Source of the DNA: Endotrypanum monterogeii
Lineage: Eukaryota > Euglenozoa > Kinetoplastea > Trypanosomatida > Trypanosomatidae
Length of the DNA stretch: 64,000 nt
Assembly (NCBI GenBank): GCA_000333855.2
Contig: CM007328.1
Span: 87,763-151,762 of the forward strand
Direction of reading: 5' to 3'
This document shows positions 41,601 through 49,874 of the stretch, one piece after another. A model generated the notes under the pieces. That model did not search any database, was not told the origin of the DNA, and saw nothing but the letters and a program-made list of their open reading frames with translations. A program made the position numbers and the translations under genes. The first letter of the stretch is position 1. Each line of letters opens with the position of its first letter.

Positions 41601-42480
41601 GGTGATAGGACCGTCAACTAGTTCGATGAACAGATCGCCTGCAGAGCCTAGCAGCGGCCCCGATATCAGCGCCTCCCGCAGGTGCTATGCGCGTCATGAA
41701 GAAGGGTGTCGCCCGGAGGGGACCGACTCGGAGAAGAGCTCTCAGGCACCATACACGCTCGCCTCCGTACCCCATTCAGCGGGGTGCCTGGTCACCCCGC
41801 AGCCCTTGGCGAGAGCCTCACCGACATCAGAGATGGCGTCCCGACACACCTACGCACCGCTTCGCTACGGAAACATGATGCAGACAGGTCCTGTTCTACC
41901 AGTTACACCAAGCGTGGAAAACCCCTCGGCGATGTCACCGCCGCCACTGTGGCGGGGCGCGCTGATGCAGGCATCCCCAGCAGCTTCCCTTGCTGCTTCG
42001 CATACACCGGACACTGAGTATCCCATTGTATCAGCGGCCATCCGAGCCGCGCGTGCGCAACAAGCAGAAGCGAGGATGGGTCTGAGCAGCGGCACATTGT
42101 TTCCTCGGTCGAGTGGGGGTGCGAGCGAAACAGGGACAACCTCCTCCGCAAAAGTGATGTGTGCTCGGAACGGGGAAGAGCGCGTCGCTGTGCCGCTTGC
42201 GAAACCCCCGCAGCTGTGTCTTGATACTCCCCCCCCAGCAGGCTTGCTCCCTACCGGTGTGCAGCCGTCATCGCCGCCGCACGCCCGGTCGATCCCGCAC
42301 GCGGGGGACGAAGCCGGCAAGAAAAAAAAATGTACGACCGCAGCGAAGGCGAACAGTGTGCCTCGGTGCAGTGGCCAGTGCGGTACGCCAACGCTGAGAA
42401 CCCGAAACTCTGGAGAGAGTACAGCGAAGGCACGGCACCAGTGGACTCGGCAGCAGCAGCAGCAGCCGTTGCTGCGTTGA
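38608..42480 (+). CDS. Membrane-anchored protein kinase, N-terminal part (frame broken)
   Basis: This frame encodes the first part of a large kinase, up to the run of A at 42322-42330 (about residue 1,240); the last 50 codons after the run are out of register. The ATG at 38608 is the first after a possible acceptor; Met26 at 38683 is an alternative, since residues 6-13 come from an ACC repeat. One membrane helix spans residues 90-117 after a short polar lumenal or extracellular part. The kinase N-lobe follows: glycine loop GMGAFSSVY (327-335), catalytic Lys349 in YALKY and the helix-C Glu365 in LRECD. After residue about 395 a disordered, Ser/Pro/Gln-rich insertion of roughly 900 residues interrupts the domain; it contains repeated SRASYAP-like motifs. 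The hinge and C-lobe are encoded in the next frame. Confidence 0.88.
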   Translation: MPYCCPITTTTTTPSRTDAHSVQVSMNLAPSSDTCTIGTVDVSPVAKLSTSGASRMALNKATAYPLMSNSSCGGDGGSGPAHTPASIGTDVLVVVVLLTCMLLVFITVLLISTLRLVRRVAAVVAAAEGDRAKTWCLHCHGEKVKLRDSSRMQLGGDNHGQRGLVPHLKIPQGAARPYRRITTSRHRWPGLRGARRRPLGISSVSPTALDARKKETTSLQHQSKSGPSSSAAARDQTSGFAAPALQPPAPAPAPALRTAAPIGPYPAQAVTKEPTEWKTGLPVTANHRETQYSRRTQLSAFTATTEKDMVVYNTTHESRYGLLRRIGMGAFSSVYLVQHKTTGKKYALKYILCRDYRQRQMALRECDTIHSLQGHPQVIRIVDMFMGYQFQSTPASPTAEDLPIPSRTPSETREPRGADAKGLTTRAITTAHGARDPPSLQSRIHKSVRNTLVNAPAAVHNETRPGHVNSSRVGHAASDPREALSAHLAPNRLYRTPPYKTPGSGDGREWPCDMQHPHRTHETVPSSVCSRSAEMIGDLQHKNSAPHDRPAARDIDNRDEREQIKPIDGAAGGDNTDSPTPAAIAARHCPPSATHTTAACSSSNASRQQDRLDDSGDDVHGRGRHERIESGTRERTTAATQPCGEPMDDRCCESSHDVEAKYEARSADLRGKVAHIDEDLSCREHEVQSSASNSSGTQEEPVQPVYRTAVPPPPPPSCADPQLHCGMDLSRTCCSNSENGTLQHDQKQHTPIPAETSPPASNRYANFSMAPAEATPALAESAVASHSARLSLTDGVLAENVCGHPCATASNAPSASAWKMNTIILERQASQPSQQPARVSYAPQLQQQQRTQSMSSSVDSYAPLRVMVPTGGVSSCATSLRSVEGPTLYKDVVQSPTTVIDSFVACSGQGAGMQAHQLPSNHRGSPAPPLYGASDPSMAQKEAAAIGGVGLVRNPETGAYVNPYLTQALSEEQGQSSRASYAPSGGVHYSRLIVPGAAVIGPSTSSMNRSPAEPSSGPDISASRRCYARHEEGCRPEGTDSEKSSQAPYTLASVPHSAGCLVTPQPLARASPTSEMASRHTYAPLRYGNMMQTGPVLPVTPSVENPSAMSPPPLWRGALMQASPAASLAASHTPDTEYPIVSAAIRAARAQQAEARMGLSSGTLFPRSSGGASETGTTSSAKVMCARNGEERVAVPLAKPPQLCLDTPPPAGLLPTGVQPSSPPHARSIPHAGDEAGKKKKCTTAAKANSVPRCSGQCGTPTLRTRNSGESTAKARHQWTRQQQQQPLLR
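42322..42330 (+). other. Run of nine A where the kinase frame changes
   Basis: The first kinase frame reads through this A run and then continues about 50 codons to a stop at 42480. The second frame opens at the last A (ATG at 42330) and carries the rest of the kinase. One additional A, or a backward slip by one base during reading, would keep the kinase in one frame. Homopolymer sequencing error is the simplest explanation; slippage on A-rich sequence or a true mutation are alternatives. Confidence 0.85.
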
Positions 42481-43889
42481 TGGGTGTGCCGCCAAAGGTC
42501 TCGGCGGGCCCCCCTCCCATGGCCGCGGCCCACGAACACAAAATTAGCGCGGCAGCCAGCACAACGACACAGCATGACCGTGGATACGGTAGCAGTAGCT
42601 ACGGCAGCAGCAGTAGAGTCCAGGAGGATGTCCGCGACAGCGGTTACCTCTGTCTCGTAATGGAGTATCACCCTATGGGGGACCTCTGTCGGTATGCCCT
42701 GCGCACCAAAGAACAGCTGAGGCGGCTGCACAGCCACCGCCACCACCAACTGCAGCCGACATGGAAGACAAGGGCACGCGACGGTGTGCCAGACAGGACT
42801 GGATGGCAAGCTACCACAGAAAACGACCCCACCGGACATGACAGAGGCCTAGGAACGAAGGTACGGAAGCCGAGCTCACTGCCCCTCTCCTACCCATCGT
42901 CATCCTCACTGGCGGCCGCGGCAGCTGCCACTTGGACGATGAAGCCGACCACGACCCAAAAAACTCTTCCTCAGACGCTCTCGGCCGGAGTCGGGCGCCG
43001 CGGCAGCACCTCTAGAAATAGTCTACTAGACGACATCGATGACGCTGAGCACGCGCACGACTTGGATAGCCATCGAAAAGCTGCAGCAACAGCAACAGCA
43101 ATCGATCCCACAATGGATAATCCTCTCACAGAGCCGCAGCTTCTCTCCATTGCGTACCAGCTGGCCTCGGTGCTCGACCACATGCATCGGCAGAACCCCC
43201 CCATTGTTCACCGTGATCTGAAACCCGAAAACATATTGATCAAAGGTGACATCAGCGACTACCTCGAGGGTCCTGTCTCACCCTCCAGCATCGCGGATGA
43301 GAGCAAGGGCGGTAGCGTTGCGGACAAGCCCTCTGTGTCCCAGCAGTCGCCATCCTCGACGACACAGGCACATTTCTGCACTGCCACAGCGAGCGAGTTG
43401 TCGTCTTCGTCGTTGTCGTTGCTGCCGCTGCCCCCGATCCGAATCACGCGCGCGGTCGTGCCGATTGCGCTCACCGATTTTGGCTTGGCAGTGCCTCAAG
43501 ACACCGATGGCCGCTCATGCCGCAGTCGTGGCGGTGGCACCCGTCCGTACATTGCGCCCGAGTGCTGGCATGGGGAGACGTGCACGGCGAGTGATGTGTG
43601 GAGCCTCGGCTGCGTGCTGTACGCGCTTGCAACGTGCCGTCTTGTCTCCAAAGATGTGCGAATTATGTCACAGGAAGCCAAGCAATATGGCTTCGCATCG
43701 CGCATGCTCAACGACATCCTCGCCCATAACTACTCCCTGGCGCTGGCGAGCTTCGTTGTGTCGCTGCTCGTGGTTGATCCTGCCAAGCGGCCAACCGCAG
43801 AGCAGGTGACGCAGTGTTTCTGTTTCTCGGACGAACAAGTTCGGTTTGATCTGAATAGTCCGTTCTTCAGCAATGTGCTCGACCTCTAG
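42330..43889 (+). CDS. Membrane-anchored protein kinase, C-terminal part
   Basis: This 519-codon frame supplies the hinge and C-lobe of the kinase whose N-lobe lies in the frame upstream. Numbered from 42330, it shows a hinge LCLVMEYHPMGDLCRY near 107-122, a second disordered insert, HRDLKPEN with catalytic Asp296 and Asn301, another Ser-rich insert, DFG at 383-385, a Gly/Thr step GGGTRPYIAPE with APE at 409-411, SDVWSLGCVLYAL, and DPAKRPTAEQV, the conserved subdomain XI Arg. All catalytic residues are therefore present across the two frames, so the enzyme should be active if the frame break is a sequencing artefact. The C-lobe motif layout and hinge resemble those of the preceding pseudokinase. 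I recognise no subfamily with certainty; NEK- or NAK-like groups are possible. The ATG at 42330 is unlikely to be a real start. Confidence 0.88.
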   Translation: MYDRSEGEQCASVQWPVRYANAENPKLWREYSEGTAPVDSAAAAAAVAALMGVPPKVSAGPPPMAAAHEHKISAAASTTTQHDRGYGSSSYGSSSRVQEDVRDSGYLCLVMEYHPMGDLCRYALRTKEQLRRLHSHRHHQLQPTWKTRARDGVPDRTGWQATTENDPTGHDRGLGTKVRKPSSLPLSYPSSSSLAAAAAATWTMKPTTTQKTLPQTLSAGVGRRGSTSRNSLLDDIDDAEHAHDLDSHRKAAATATAIDPTMDNPLTEPQLLSIAYQLASVLDHMHRQNPPIVHRDLKPENILIKGDISDYLEGPVSPSSIADESKGGSVADKPSVSQQSPSSTTQAHFCTATASELSSSSLSLLPLPPIRITRAVVPIALTDFGLAVPQDTDGRSCRSRGGGTRPYIAPECWHGETCTASDVWSLGCVLYALATCRLVSKDVRIMSQEAKQYGFASRMLNDILAHNYSLALASFVVSLLVVDPAKRPTAEQVTQCFCFSDEQVRFDLNSPFFSNVLDL

Positions 43890-43920
43890 ACACATCATCA
43901 GCATATGTGTATGTATATAG

Positions 43921-43952
<32 letters not shown>

Positions 43953-44542
43953 GAGTGAGAGATGGGGGAAGGGAGCTGGTATTCGCTGTCGATCGTGGCT
44001 GGCCAAGTCGTTTCGGGCCTCTCGAGTCAGCTACACTTTGGTGGTGTTTTTTTTGTTTTGTTTTGTTTTGTTTTTGTTCCTATGCATTCCTCAAAGACGC
44101 ATGGTTGGTGCCCTCAACGTCGTGGAATACCCCACCACCACTGCCTTCACTACCCGACCCACTCCACTGGACTCCACCACCACCACCACCACCACCACGG
44201 TTATCGCCGACTGATCTCCTCTTGACGTTGTAGGAGAAAGAAAAGGGCGTGGGACGCCCATGGTGCTTAGAAGCCCTGCCCTACACACACATATGATGTC
44301 TGCTCACGTTCATTCATGAAACGCCTCCACAGGCACCCAATCATGGAACAAATCGTGGCCGTAGTGCTCACTCCCGCCCATACACCGCCCCCCCCCTTCC
44401 CAGAAAAGTTTGCAATCAATCCCTGCCTCTCTGCACTACCGACCTGCATGAGCTTTGCTCAGCGAATATATATATATATATATATTTATTTATTTATTTA
44501 TATATTTCCCCTGACGTTAATGAGGCAGACGTGAGGCTACAT

Positions 44543-44584
<42 letters not shown>

Positions 44585-44848
44585 CTATATATGTATACAT
44601 GCATATAAATAACATATATAGTTATAGCTGTAGCTGTTTAGGCGCTCTCATCAACTCATAAAAGAGGCAACAAGAAAGTGGTGGCAGTAGACAGTCGCTA
44701 GTCGCCGAGGTCAGGTGAGCTGTACTCCTACCTCAAGTCTCCCCTCCCTCCCTCCCCCCTTTTCGTGTGTGTCATGACTTGGTAGAGGTTGGAGAACGGA
44801 CGAACTCGCGGACATCACAGCAACGGCGGCCTCACAACTTGCTTAGAC
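43890..44848. other. Intergenic spacer with AT repeats and a perfect hairpin
   Basis: No gene seen. It contains an AT run at 43919-43950, TTTTG repeats near 44048-44072, (CCA)n at 44174-44199, AT plus TTTA repeats at 44466-44505, and a (CA)n/(TA)n compound at 44543-44582 leading into an inverted repeat. The C/T tract at 44737-44765 with AG at 44784-44785 is a likely acceptor for the LYR gene. Confidence 0.65.
44580..44626. repeat. Perfect inverted repeat (15-bp arms)
   Basis: TATAACTATATATGT at 44580-44594 is the exact reverse complement of ACATATATAGTTATA at 44612-44626, with a 17-base loop. It sits at the end of an AT microsatellite but its arms contain G and C, so it is more than a simple repeat. 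Confidence 0.85.
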
Positions 44849-45907
44849 ATGTTCCACGTCACCACTGCGCACTTGGTGCCGCTGCACACCTCTCGTACCC
44901 TCTACCTTTTCTCGTGGCTTAGCCAGAGCAGCGGGCACCGCGGCAGCGCGGCTGCGACGCGGCGGACCAAGTCGAAAGACACCTTCATCAGCGATGGCGC
45001 CATGGGCCTCGGCAGCAACGATGTGGGTCAACCGATGGCAAACGAAGCCTCCGAGGCACTGGATGGCACCGGCACGAGCACGGAGAGTTATCGGCGAGCC
45101 GGCATGAACGGGGCTGGGGGTCGTGGAATCGGCGGTGGGCAGCCCTTCCACCTTGGCGGCGGTGTCGCGCCGGGAAGCACCGTGCCGAAGCAGGACCTAG
45201 ACGACATATTGATAGAGCGCGCAGCACACCTGACCGGACCGAACCGGCGACCCGTCTCATACGATCTGGAGATTCACCGTGCCGCCCGCGCGCGCGAAGC
45301 GGCACAGAGGCGCGAGTCTGAACATTATTTGCTCTCCTTTGACGAGCAGCACATGCCGCGTAACCCACTGGACCCGCATCGAAAGCGTGCAACCTGGGAG
45401 TTTGTCCCGACCCCTGAGCACAAGTCCCTTGTGTTGCTGCTGTACAGAAACGTACTGAAGGGTTTGATTCACTATAAAAGCGTTCGGCGCCGCAGCATGA
45501 TCGCCTACGCCCGCATGTGCTTCCGCCGTCGCGCCATGGCGACAGAAAAACTGCTGATAGACGAGTGCATCGAGGAGTGTCGCCGTTCTATCTACGTGCT
45601 GGAGAAGCACCACAACTTCACCAAGACCGGCACCTACGAGTTCGACTCCATGACGATGCCCAAGGACACGGGCCAGGATGTGAAGACCTACATGGAGGAG
45701 GTATATGACCCGGAGCAGTCCCGTATGCAGTTTCAAAATTTTAGCGACGTGCAGCCGGGAAAAGAGCACCTGCACCGCCAAGGGCTAGGACCAACTTCGG
45801 GTGCACATCACTGGAAAAACCAAAAGTCGTCGGAGGGCTTCAAGGTGGAGATTCGTGATGAGGACAAGGCCCTGCGGCCGCCGCCACCGCCAGGAATGGC
45901 GAGCTGA
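44849..45907 (+). CDS. LYR-motif protein, probably mitochondrial
   Basis: This 352-residue protein carries a LYR motif: SLVLLLYRNVLKG with LYR at 198-200, followed by a basic helix with YARMCFRRRA and a further helix with ECIEECRR-like spacing. LYR proteins are small mitochondrial subunits or assembly factors of respiratory complexes, iron-sulfur clusters and the mitoribosome, often bound to acyl-ACP. This one is much longer than the usual 80-120 residues. It has an N-terminal extension of nearly 190 residues, starting with a basic, hydroxylated stretch (SRTLYLF, then RRTKSK) that could be a mitochondrial targeting signal, and a C-terminal extension ending PPPPPGMAS. The start is the first ATG after the acceptor at 44784-44785; a TTG 20 codons upstream is rejected. 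The mitoribosomal gene mL49 lies two genes downstream. Confidence 0.88.
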   Translation: MFHVTTAHLVPLHTSRTLYLFSWLSQSSGHRGSAAATRRTKSKDTFISDGAMGLGSNDVGQPMANEASEALDGTGTSTESYRRAGMNGAGGRGIGGGQPFHLGGGVAPGSTVPKQDLDDILIERAAHLTGPNRRPVSYDLEIHRAARAREAAQRRESEHYLLSFDEQHMPRNPLDPHRKRATWEFVPTPEHKSLVLLLYRNVLKGLIHYKSVRRRSMIAYARMCFRRRAMATEKLLIDECIEECRRSIYVLEKHHNFTKTGTYEFDSMTMPKDTGQDVKTYMEEVYDPEQSRMQFQNFSDVQPGKEHLHRQGLGPTSGAHHWKNQKSSEGFKVEIRDEDKALRPPPPPGMAS

Positions 45908-47081
45908 CGCCGATGATGACCACAGGCTTGATGCCCTGCTACGAAATATATATATATATATATATATATTTTTTTTCAACGTTCGACCGGCACGGATGTG
46001 ATGGGCGGCATCGCACCAAAGATTTTTTTTTCCTATCGTCTACATACATATACATATGTATATATGTATATGTATACGTATATGTGTGTATTTTTTTATT
46101 GAATCTCTTCCCCAATCCCTCTTGGCGTCTACATCACTCTTGCTGCTGTGATGTTCACTCAAACAGACGCACACTTTTGTGTATGTACCCGCGCACTTGG
46201 TCGGCGAACCCTATCGCAAAATATATATTTACATATGTCTATTTGATTGTATGATTGTTTTTTTTTTTTTCGTGTATTGCCGAAAAAAAAAAAAAAAGTT
46301 AGATGGGAATATGACAGAGGACGTCAACGCGTGGATCTCGCTGAGGTCTGTGGCCGCTATCAGGTATGGTGATGCTGGTAAAGGAGAGGTGCAGTGAAGC
46401 CCACAGCGGCTGGAAAGGCACACACACACACACACACACACAGGATATATATATATATATATATATATATCCTGTATGTGTGTGTTGAGATGTGTACCTG
46501 TATCTTCTTAAAGTCGTATCATGCCGAGAATTTCTCGTCACAGAACGTCTTTTTTTTTTTTCAGACGAGGCGTCCCTGCATTCCCTCCCCCCCTCTCTCT
46601 CCCGCATCCTGGGCGGGGGAGAGGGGGGGGGGGTACAAGACTACCGGCAAGCACACGACCACACATACCTACATGATGAGAGATTGTGGGTGTGTAAACA
46701 TACGTGTGGATGCGTGCACATTTGCTTGTCAATGGTGTTGTGGCGGTTATGGCCGCATGTCAATGTTTTGGGCGCGTACTCCTCTGCAGCCCCCTTCCCT
46801 TTCATAATCACCACCACCACCACCACCCCCTCGCCTGTCTCTGCCTCGCTCTTCCCTCTCCCCTTCCGTACCCCCCCCCTCCCCCCGCAATCCCCATCCC
46901 CTCGTGAACGCACACACTGGTAAATATATATATATATATATATATTATAACCAACGACAACCACAACAACAGATTTTTTTCTTCCTCATTATCACAACTC
47001 TCCTTCCCCTCTCGTCCAGAGCTCGCCCTTAAGAAAGCAAATAAACATTTTTTTTTAAGACGGAAAAAAAAAAACGCAGCA
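45908..47081. other. Intergenic spacer with a large inverted repeat
   Basis: No gene supported. It holds AT tracts at 45946-45970 and 46923-46946, poly-T runs near 46022-46031, 46258-46270 and 46551-46561, a 15-base A run at 46283-46297, C/G-rich runs, and a (CA)n-AGG-(AT)n-CCT-(TG)n inverted repeat described separately. A T tract with AG at 47058-47059 precedes eIF2-beta by 22 bases. Confidence 0.65.
46429..46485. repeat. (CA)n-AGG-(AT)n-CCT-(TG)n inverted repeat
   Basis: Reading through, CACACACACACACAGGATAT is followed by an AT run and then ATATCCTGTATGTGTGTG. The AT core with AGGA/TCCT borders is a perfect palindrome of about 34 bases, and the CA and TG flanks pair beyond a small mismatch. 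The strand could fold into a very long hairpin or the duplex into a cruciform. Confidence 0.8.
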
Positions 47082-48116
47082 ATGCAGCGTGAGACTGGCC
47101 GCCAGCGTCGTCGCAATGCCGATAGCGATGAGAGCAGCAGTGAGGATGAGCAGCCAACAACCACCACGACGGTACAGGAGCCCGTCGGACCAGCGCCGCC
47201 GGCACGTGTGCGTGCAAAGGCACCCGCAGCCGCGGTGGTGAGCGCGCCCAACATTACCCTTCACACGGACCCGACAGCGGTCAATGTGACGGCGCCGGCC
47301 CCTGTTTTGACAGATGCAAACACCGAGGATGACAGCAGCGATTCCGAGTCGAGCACAGCAGCGGCGACGGCCCCTTCCAACAAACTCGCCGAGGAAATGG
47401 ATGCAATCAACTACGATACGCTCACGTACGCCGAGCTGCTCAGCATCATGGAGCGTGCCAGCCGGCCTGTGGTCGAGGAGATGATGGCACAGCGGGAGCA
47501 CCTCGTGGAATCAACGGTGCAGCAACAGCAAAACCATCGTTTGGAGCGCTTCCTCGACGGACCCATAAGCAGCTCCGCAGCAGCTGCGGATATGAACGGC
47601 AGTAACGCCGAGGACGAGGCGCTGGAGGGCTACCGGTACAACGTCATGCTCACCCGTCTGTTCGAGGCGCTGAACCGCAACAACGAGGGCAGCGCCATGA
47701 CAGAGCGTAACCAGCTGCCTGTGCCTATCCTCGAGCGCATGGGCAAGAAGAAAACGGTGATCGCCAACTTTGGACGTATCTGCGACGCCTTCCACCGCCC
47801 CATGGAGGACGTGAAGGACTTCATCGAGAAGGAATTGTCCATCCGGGGAAACCTTGATAGCAACGACGCACTGATCCTCAAATTCGAGATCCGCAAGCAG
47901 ACAGATTTTGACCGTGTTCTCATCAAGTACCTTGACGAGTATGTGAAATGCAACTCGTGCCATCGCATTGACACCACACTCACAAAGGATGGTCGTCGCC
48001 TGGAGCTGCGCTGTAACGTGTGCACCGCCACACGAACAGTGACGGCTGCCGGTACAGCCACGTTCAGTGCACAGATCGAGAAGCGCTCCCGCCAGCGTGC
48101 CGCCATGGTGCTGTAA
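47082..48116 (+). CDS. EIF2B-type beta subunit of eIF2: Translation initiation factor eIF2 subunit beta
   Basis: This 344-residue protein is eIF2-beta, part of the GTP-binding complex that delivers initiator tRNA to the small ribosomal subunit. The conserved core includes the YNVMLTRLFEALNRNN start, the basic KKKTVIANF strand and ICDAFHRPMEDVKDFIEKEL, followed by a four-cysteine zinc ribbon (Cys290, Cys293, Cys311, Cys314) and a basic end. The N-terminus differs from yeast and human proteins: where those carry three lysine blocks that bind eIF5 and eIF2B-epsilon, here I see an acidic Ser/Asp/Glu stretch (14-24) and Ala/Pro/Thr-rich sequence without lysine runs. The ATG is the first after the AG at 47058-47059. 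The symbol is descriptive (SUI3 in yeast, EIF2S2 in human). Confidence 0.96.
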   Translation: MQRETGRQRRRNADSDESSSEDEQPTTTTTVQEPVGPAPPARVRAKAPAAAVVSAPNITLHTDPTAVNVTAPAPVLTDANTEDDSSDSESSTAAATAPSNKLAEEMDAINYDTLTYAELLSIMERASRPVVEEMMAQREHLVESTVQQQQNHRLERFLDGPISSSAAAADMNGSNAEDEALEGYRYNVMLTRLFEALNRNNEGSAMTERNQLPVPILERMGKKKTVIANFGRICDAFHRPMEDVKDFIEKELSIRGNLDSNDALILKFEIRKQTDFDRVLIKYLDEYVKCNSCHRIDTTLTKDGRRLELRCNVCTATRTVTAAGTATFSAQIEKRSRQRAAMVL

Positions 48117-48791
48117 CAGCCGCAGAGCCGTGTCCAGGTAAGTGAGGGAAGAGTGACCGGAGGAAATGAGGAAGGGACAAGAAAATCACAAGTGATGCAG
48201 CATCTCTCCCCCTTCTGTGTGGCCCTGACCGGCCCCCCCCCCCACACCACCACCACCACACACACACATACATACACGTATTGCATCATCTGTGTATGTT
48301 GTAGTGCTGTGCGCGAGTTCAATGCAGGTGGCAGGTGCGGAGGCGTCCATACGGGTTGTCTACCTCTGTTCCTCTCTTGGTCCACCAACACCATCATCAC
48401 CACCGCAATACCCCCCCCCTCTCTCTCTCTCACGCCGGGACTCTGTTGAGGGAAAAAGAGAGGGGAGGCAGTGGACGTGTAACGACCCACATGCATTTGC
48501 ATCTTTTTGTTGTTGTTGTTTTATAGCTCCTGAAGGGACGCTACGCGATGCCTCTTCTTTGTGATCAAAAGTGTTTGGAACTTCTTCCCCTCATGTCCTT
48601 TCCCCCATCTGTCGAGCGAACGCTGTTTGTGTGTGAAGGTGCTCATGTGTGTGTGTGTGTGTGCGTTCCCCCAATGCCAGTGGGGTGTTGTTCTTGTATT
48701 CTAATTACGTGTTAACGTGTCATATATATATATATATATATGTGTTGTGTGTGTGTGTGTCTTAGCTAAAGCGGAGCAAAAGGAGAAAAAA

Positions 48792-48962
48792 ATGCAGAAC
48801 ATGTTGGTTGGCATCGCTGTCATTGGCATCCTTATTATTATGATTATTATTGTTAGTATTGTCGGTGGTGGTGATGATACGAATGCATTGAGTGGAGGGG
48901 AGGAGGAGGAGGAGGACCCACATACACACAACACACAGTCATCCACAATAAAATATATATAA
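48792..48962 (+). CDS. Doubtful 56-residue single-span membrane peptide
   Basis: An ATG 27 bases after CTTAG opens a frame encoding a strongly hydrophobic segment (LVGIAVIGILIIMIIIVSIV, residues 5-24), then GGGDD, a five-Glu run and a polar end. In the frame just upstream the codons read KAEQKEKK, a basic stretch before a membrane anchor, as in tail-anchored SNAREs. However, much of the hydrophobic part is written by ATT/TTA repeats and the acid part by a GAG repeat, so it may be chance in repetitive DNA. No family is recognised. Confidence 0.2.
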   Translation: MQNMLVGIAVIGILIIMIIIVSIVGGGDDTNALSGGEEEEEDPHTHNTQSSTIKYI

Positions 48963-49111
48963 TAGATAACAAGGAAACACGATGCACTTGTTTTTTTTCT
49001 TTTGCAATTCTAAACACGGGAAATGATTTCCACGATTTCAGACATCTGGGAACGAAAAAGTGAATCGACGAACTTGCAATGAGGTTTTTTTTTCGCCCTT
49101 CATGCTTTCCT

Positions 49112-49161
<50 letters not shown>

Positions 49162-49835
49162 TGTGTAAACTCGGGGTCCTACTCGAAGACGTATGACACA
49201 TATACAAGGAGCGCCTCCCACCACCACCACCACCACCCTTGATGAAGGTTCGGTGGCTGTGTGTAGGGGAAGAAGATGTAGGGTGAACTGTGGAGGACGA
49301 TAGCCATCACCTTGCAGCCATAAAGAAGAGCAATCACATAACCGATAAGGAAGGGCGTCTCGCACGTCGCATCCACCACCACCACCCTCACACACACACA
49401 CACAAGTTCCACCTGTTGCGCAGCGGCAGAGTCGCTGCACAACTATCTTAGGCGTTTATACTTGGACGACGCCCTTGACGGAAATGGGAGGAGAGGAGGG
49501 AAAGAAAGCAGTCAAACGACCGGCTTATATTGCTTGCAGAAATATCTTCATTATCTCCACCTCTCCCTTTTTTTTTTCTATTCTCCTGCAATGCCGTTTC
49601 CTGTGCATGTGTGCCTACGTGTGTGTGTGTGTGTGTGTGCCCTCATAAACCCCACTGCGCACCCCCACTACATGCAAGTGAGCACACGAAGATTCAGAGC
49701 GGATCAATTCCTGCCCCAACAACCACCACCCCTCACACGGGCACACACACATCAGCCCCATATTCTTGTTGCTCGGTGATATTGATTGCTGCTCTGACAA
49801 TAGAGAGGAGGGAAACCTCTTCTTCGAACCTAAGT

Positions 49836-49874
49836 CTCCCCCCCCCCCCCACCCTCCCTCCCTTGATCCTCTAG
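49836..49874 (+). promoter_or_regulatory. Probable spliced-leader acceptor touching the start codon
   Basis: A long C/T tract ends CTCTAG, with the AG at 49873-49874, and the ATG of the mL49 gene begins at 49875. Use of this AG would join the spliced leader directly to the start codon. Confidence 0.5.

Larger units (their letters stand above)
48117..49874. other. Intergenic spacer, one doubtful small frame
   Basis: No certain gene. It contains C runs and (CCA)n at 48233-48258, (CT)n at 48419-48432, TTG repeats near 48505-48520, (GT)n at 48646-48663, AT/GT at 48722-48759, ATT repeats at 48834-48862, an uninterrupted (GT)n at 49114-49155, several (CCA)n runs and (CA)n at 49389-49402. A small possible frame at 48792-48962 is listed separately. 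Confidence 0.6.

Noticed and set aside
41865..42839. 324-codon minus-strand frame across the kinase frame break
   Set aside because: It is antisense to two kinase frames carrying recognisable motifs and shows no motif of its own.
42330..43889. C-terminal kinase part as an independent gene
   Set aside because: It lacks the glycine loop and catalytic Lys, which lie in the frame just upstream; the ATG comes from the A run.
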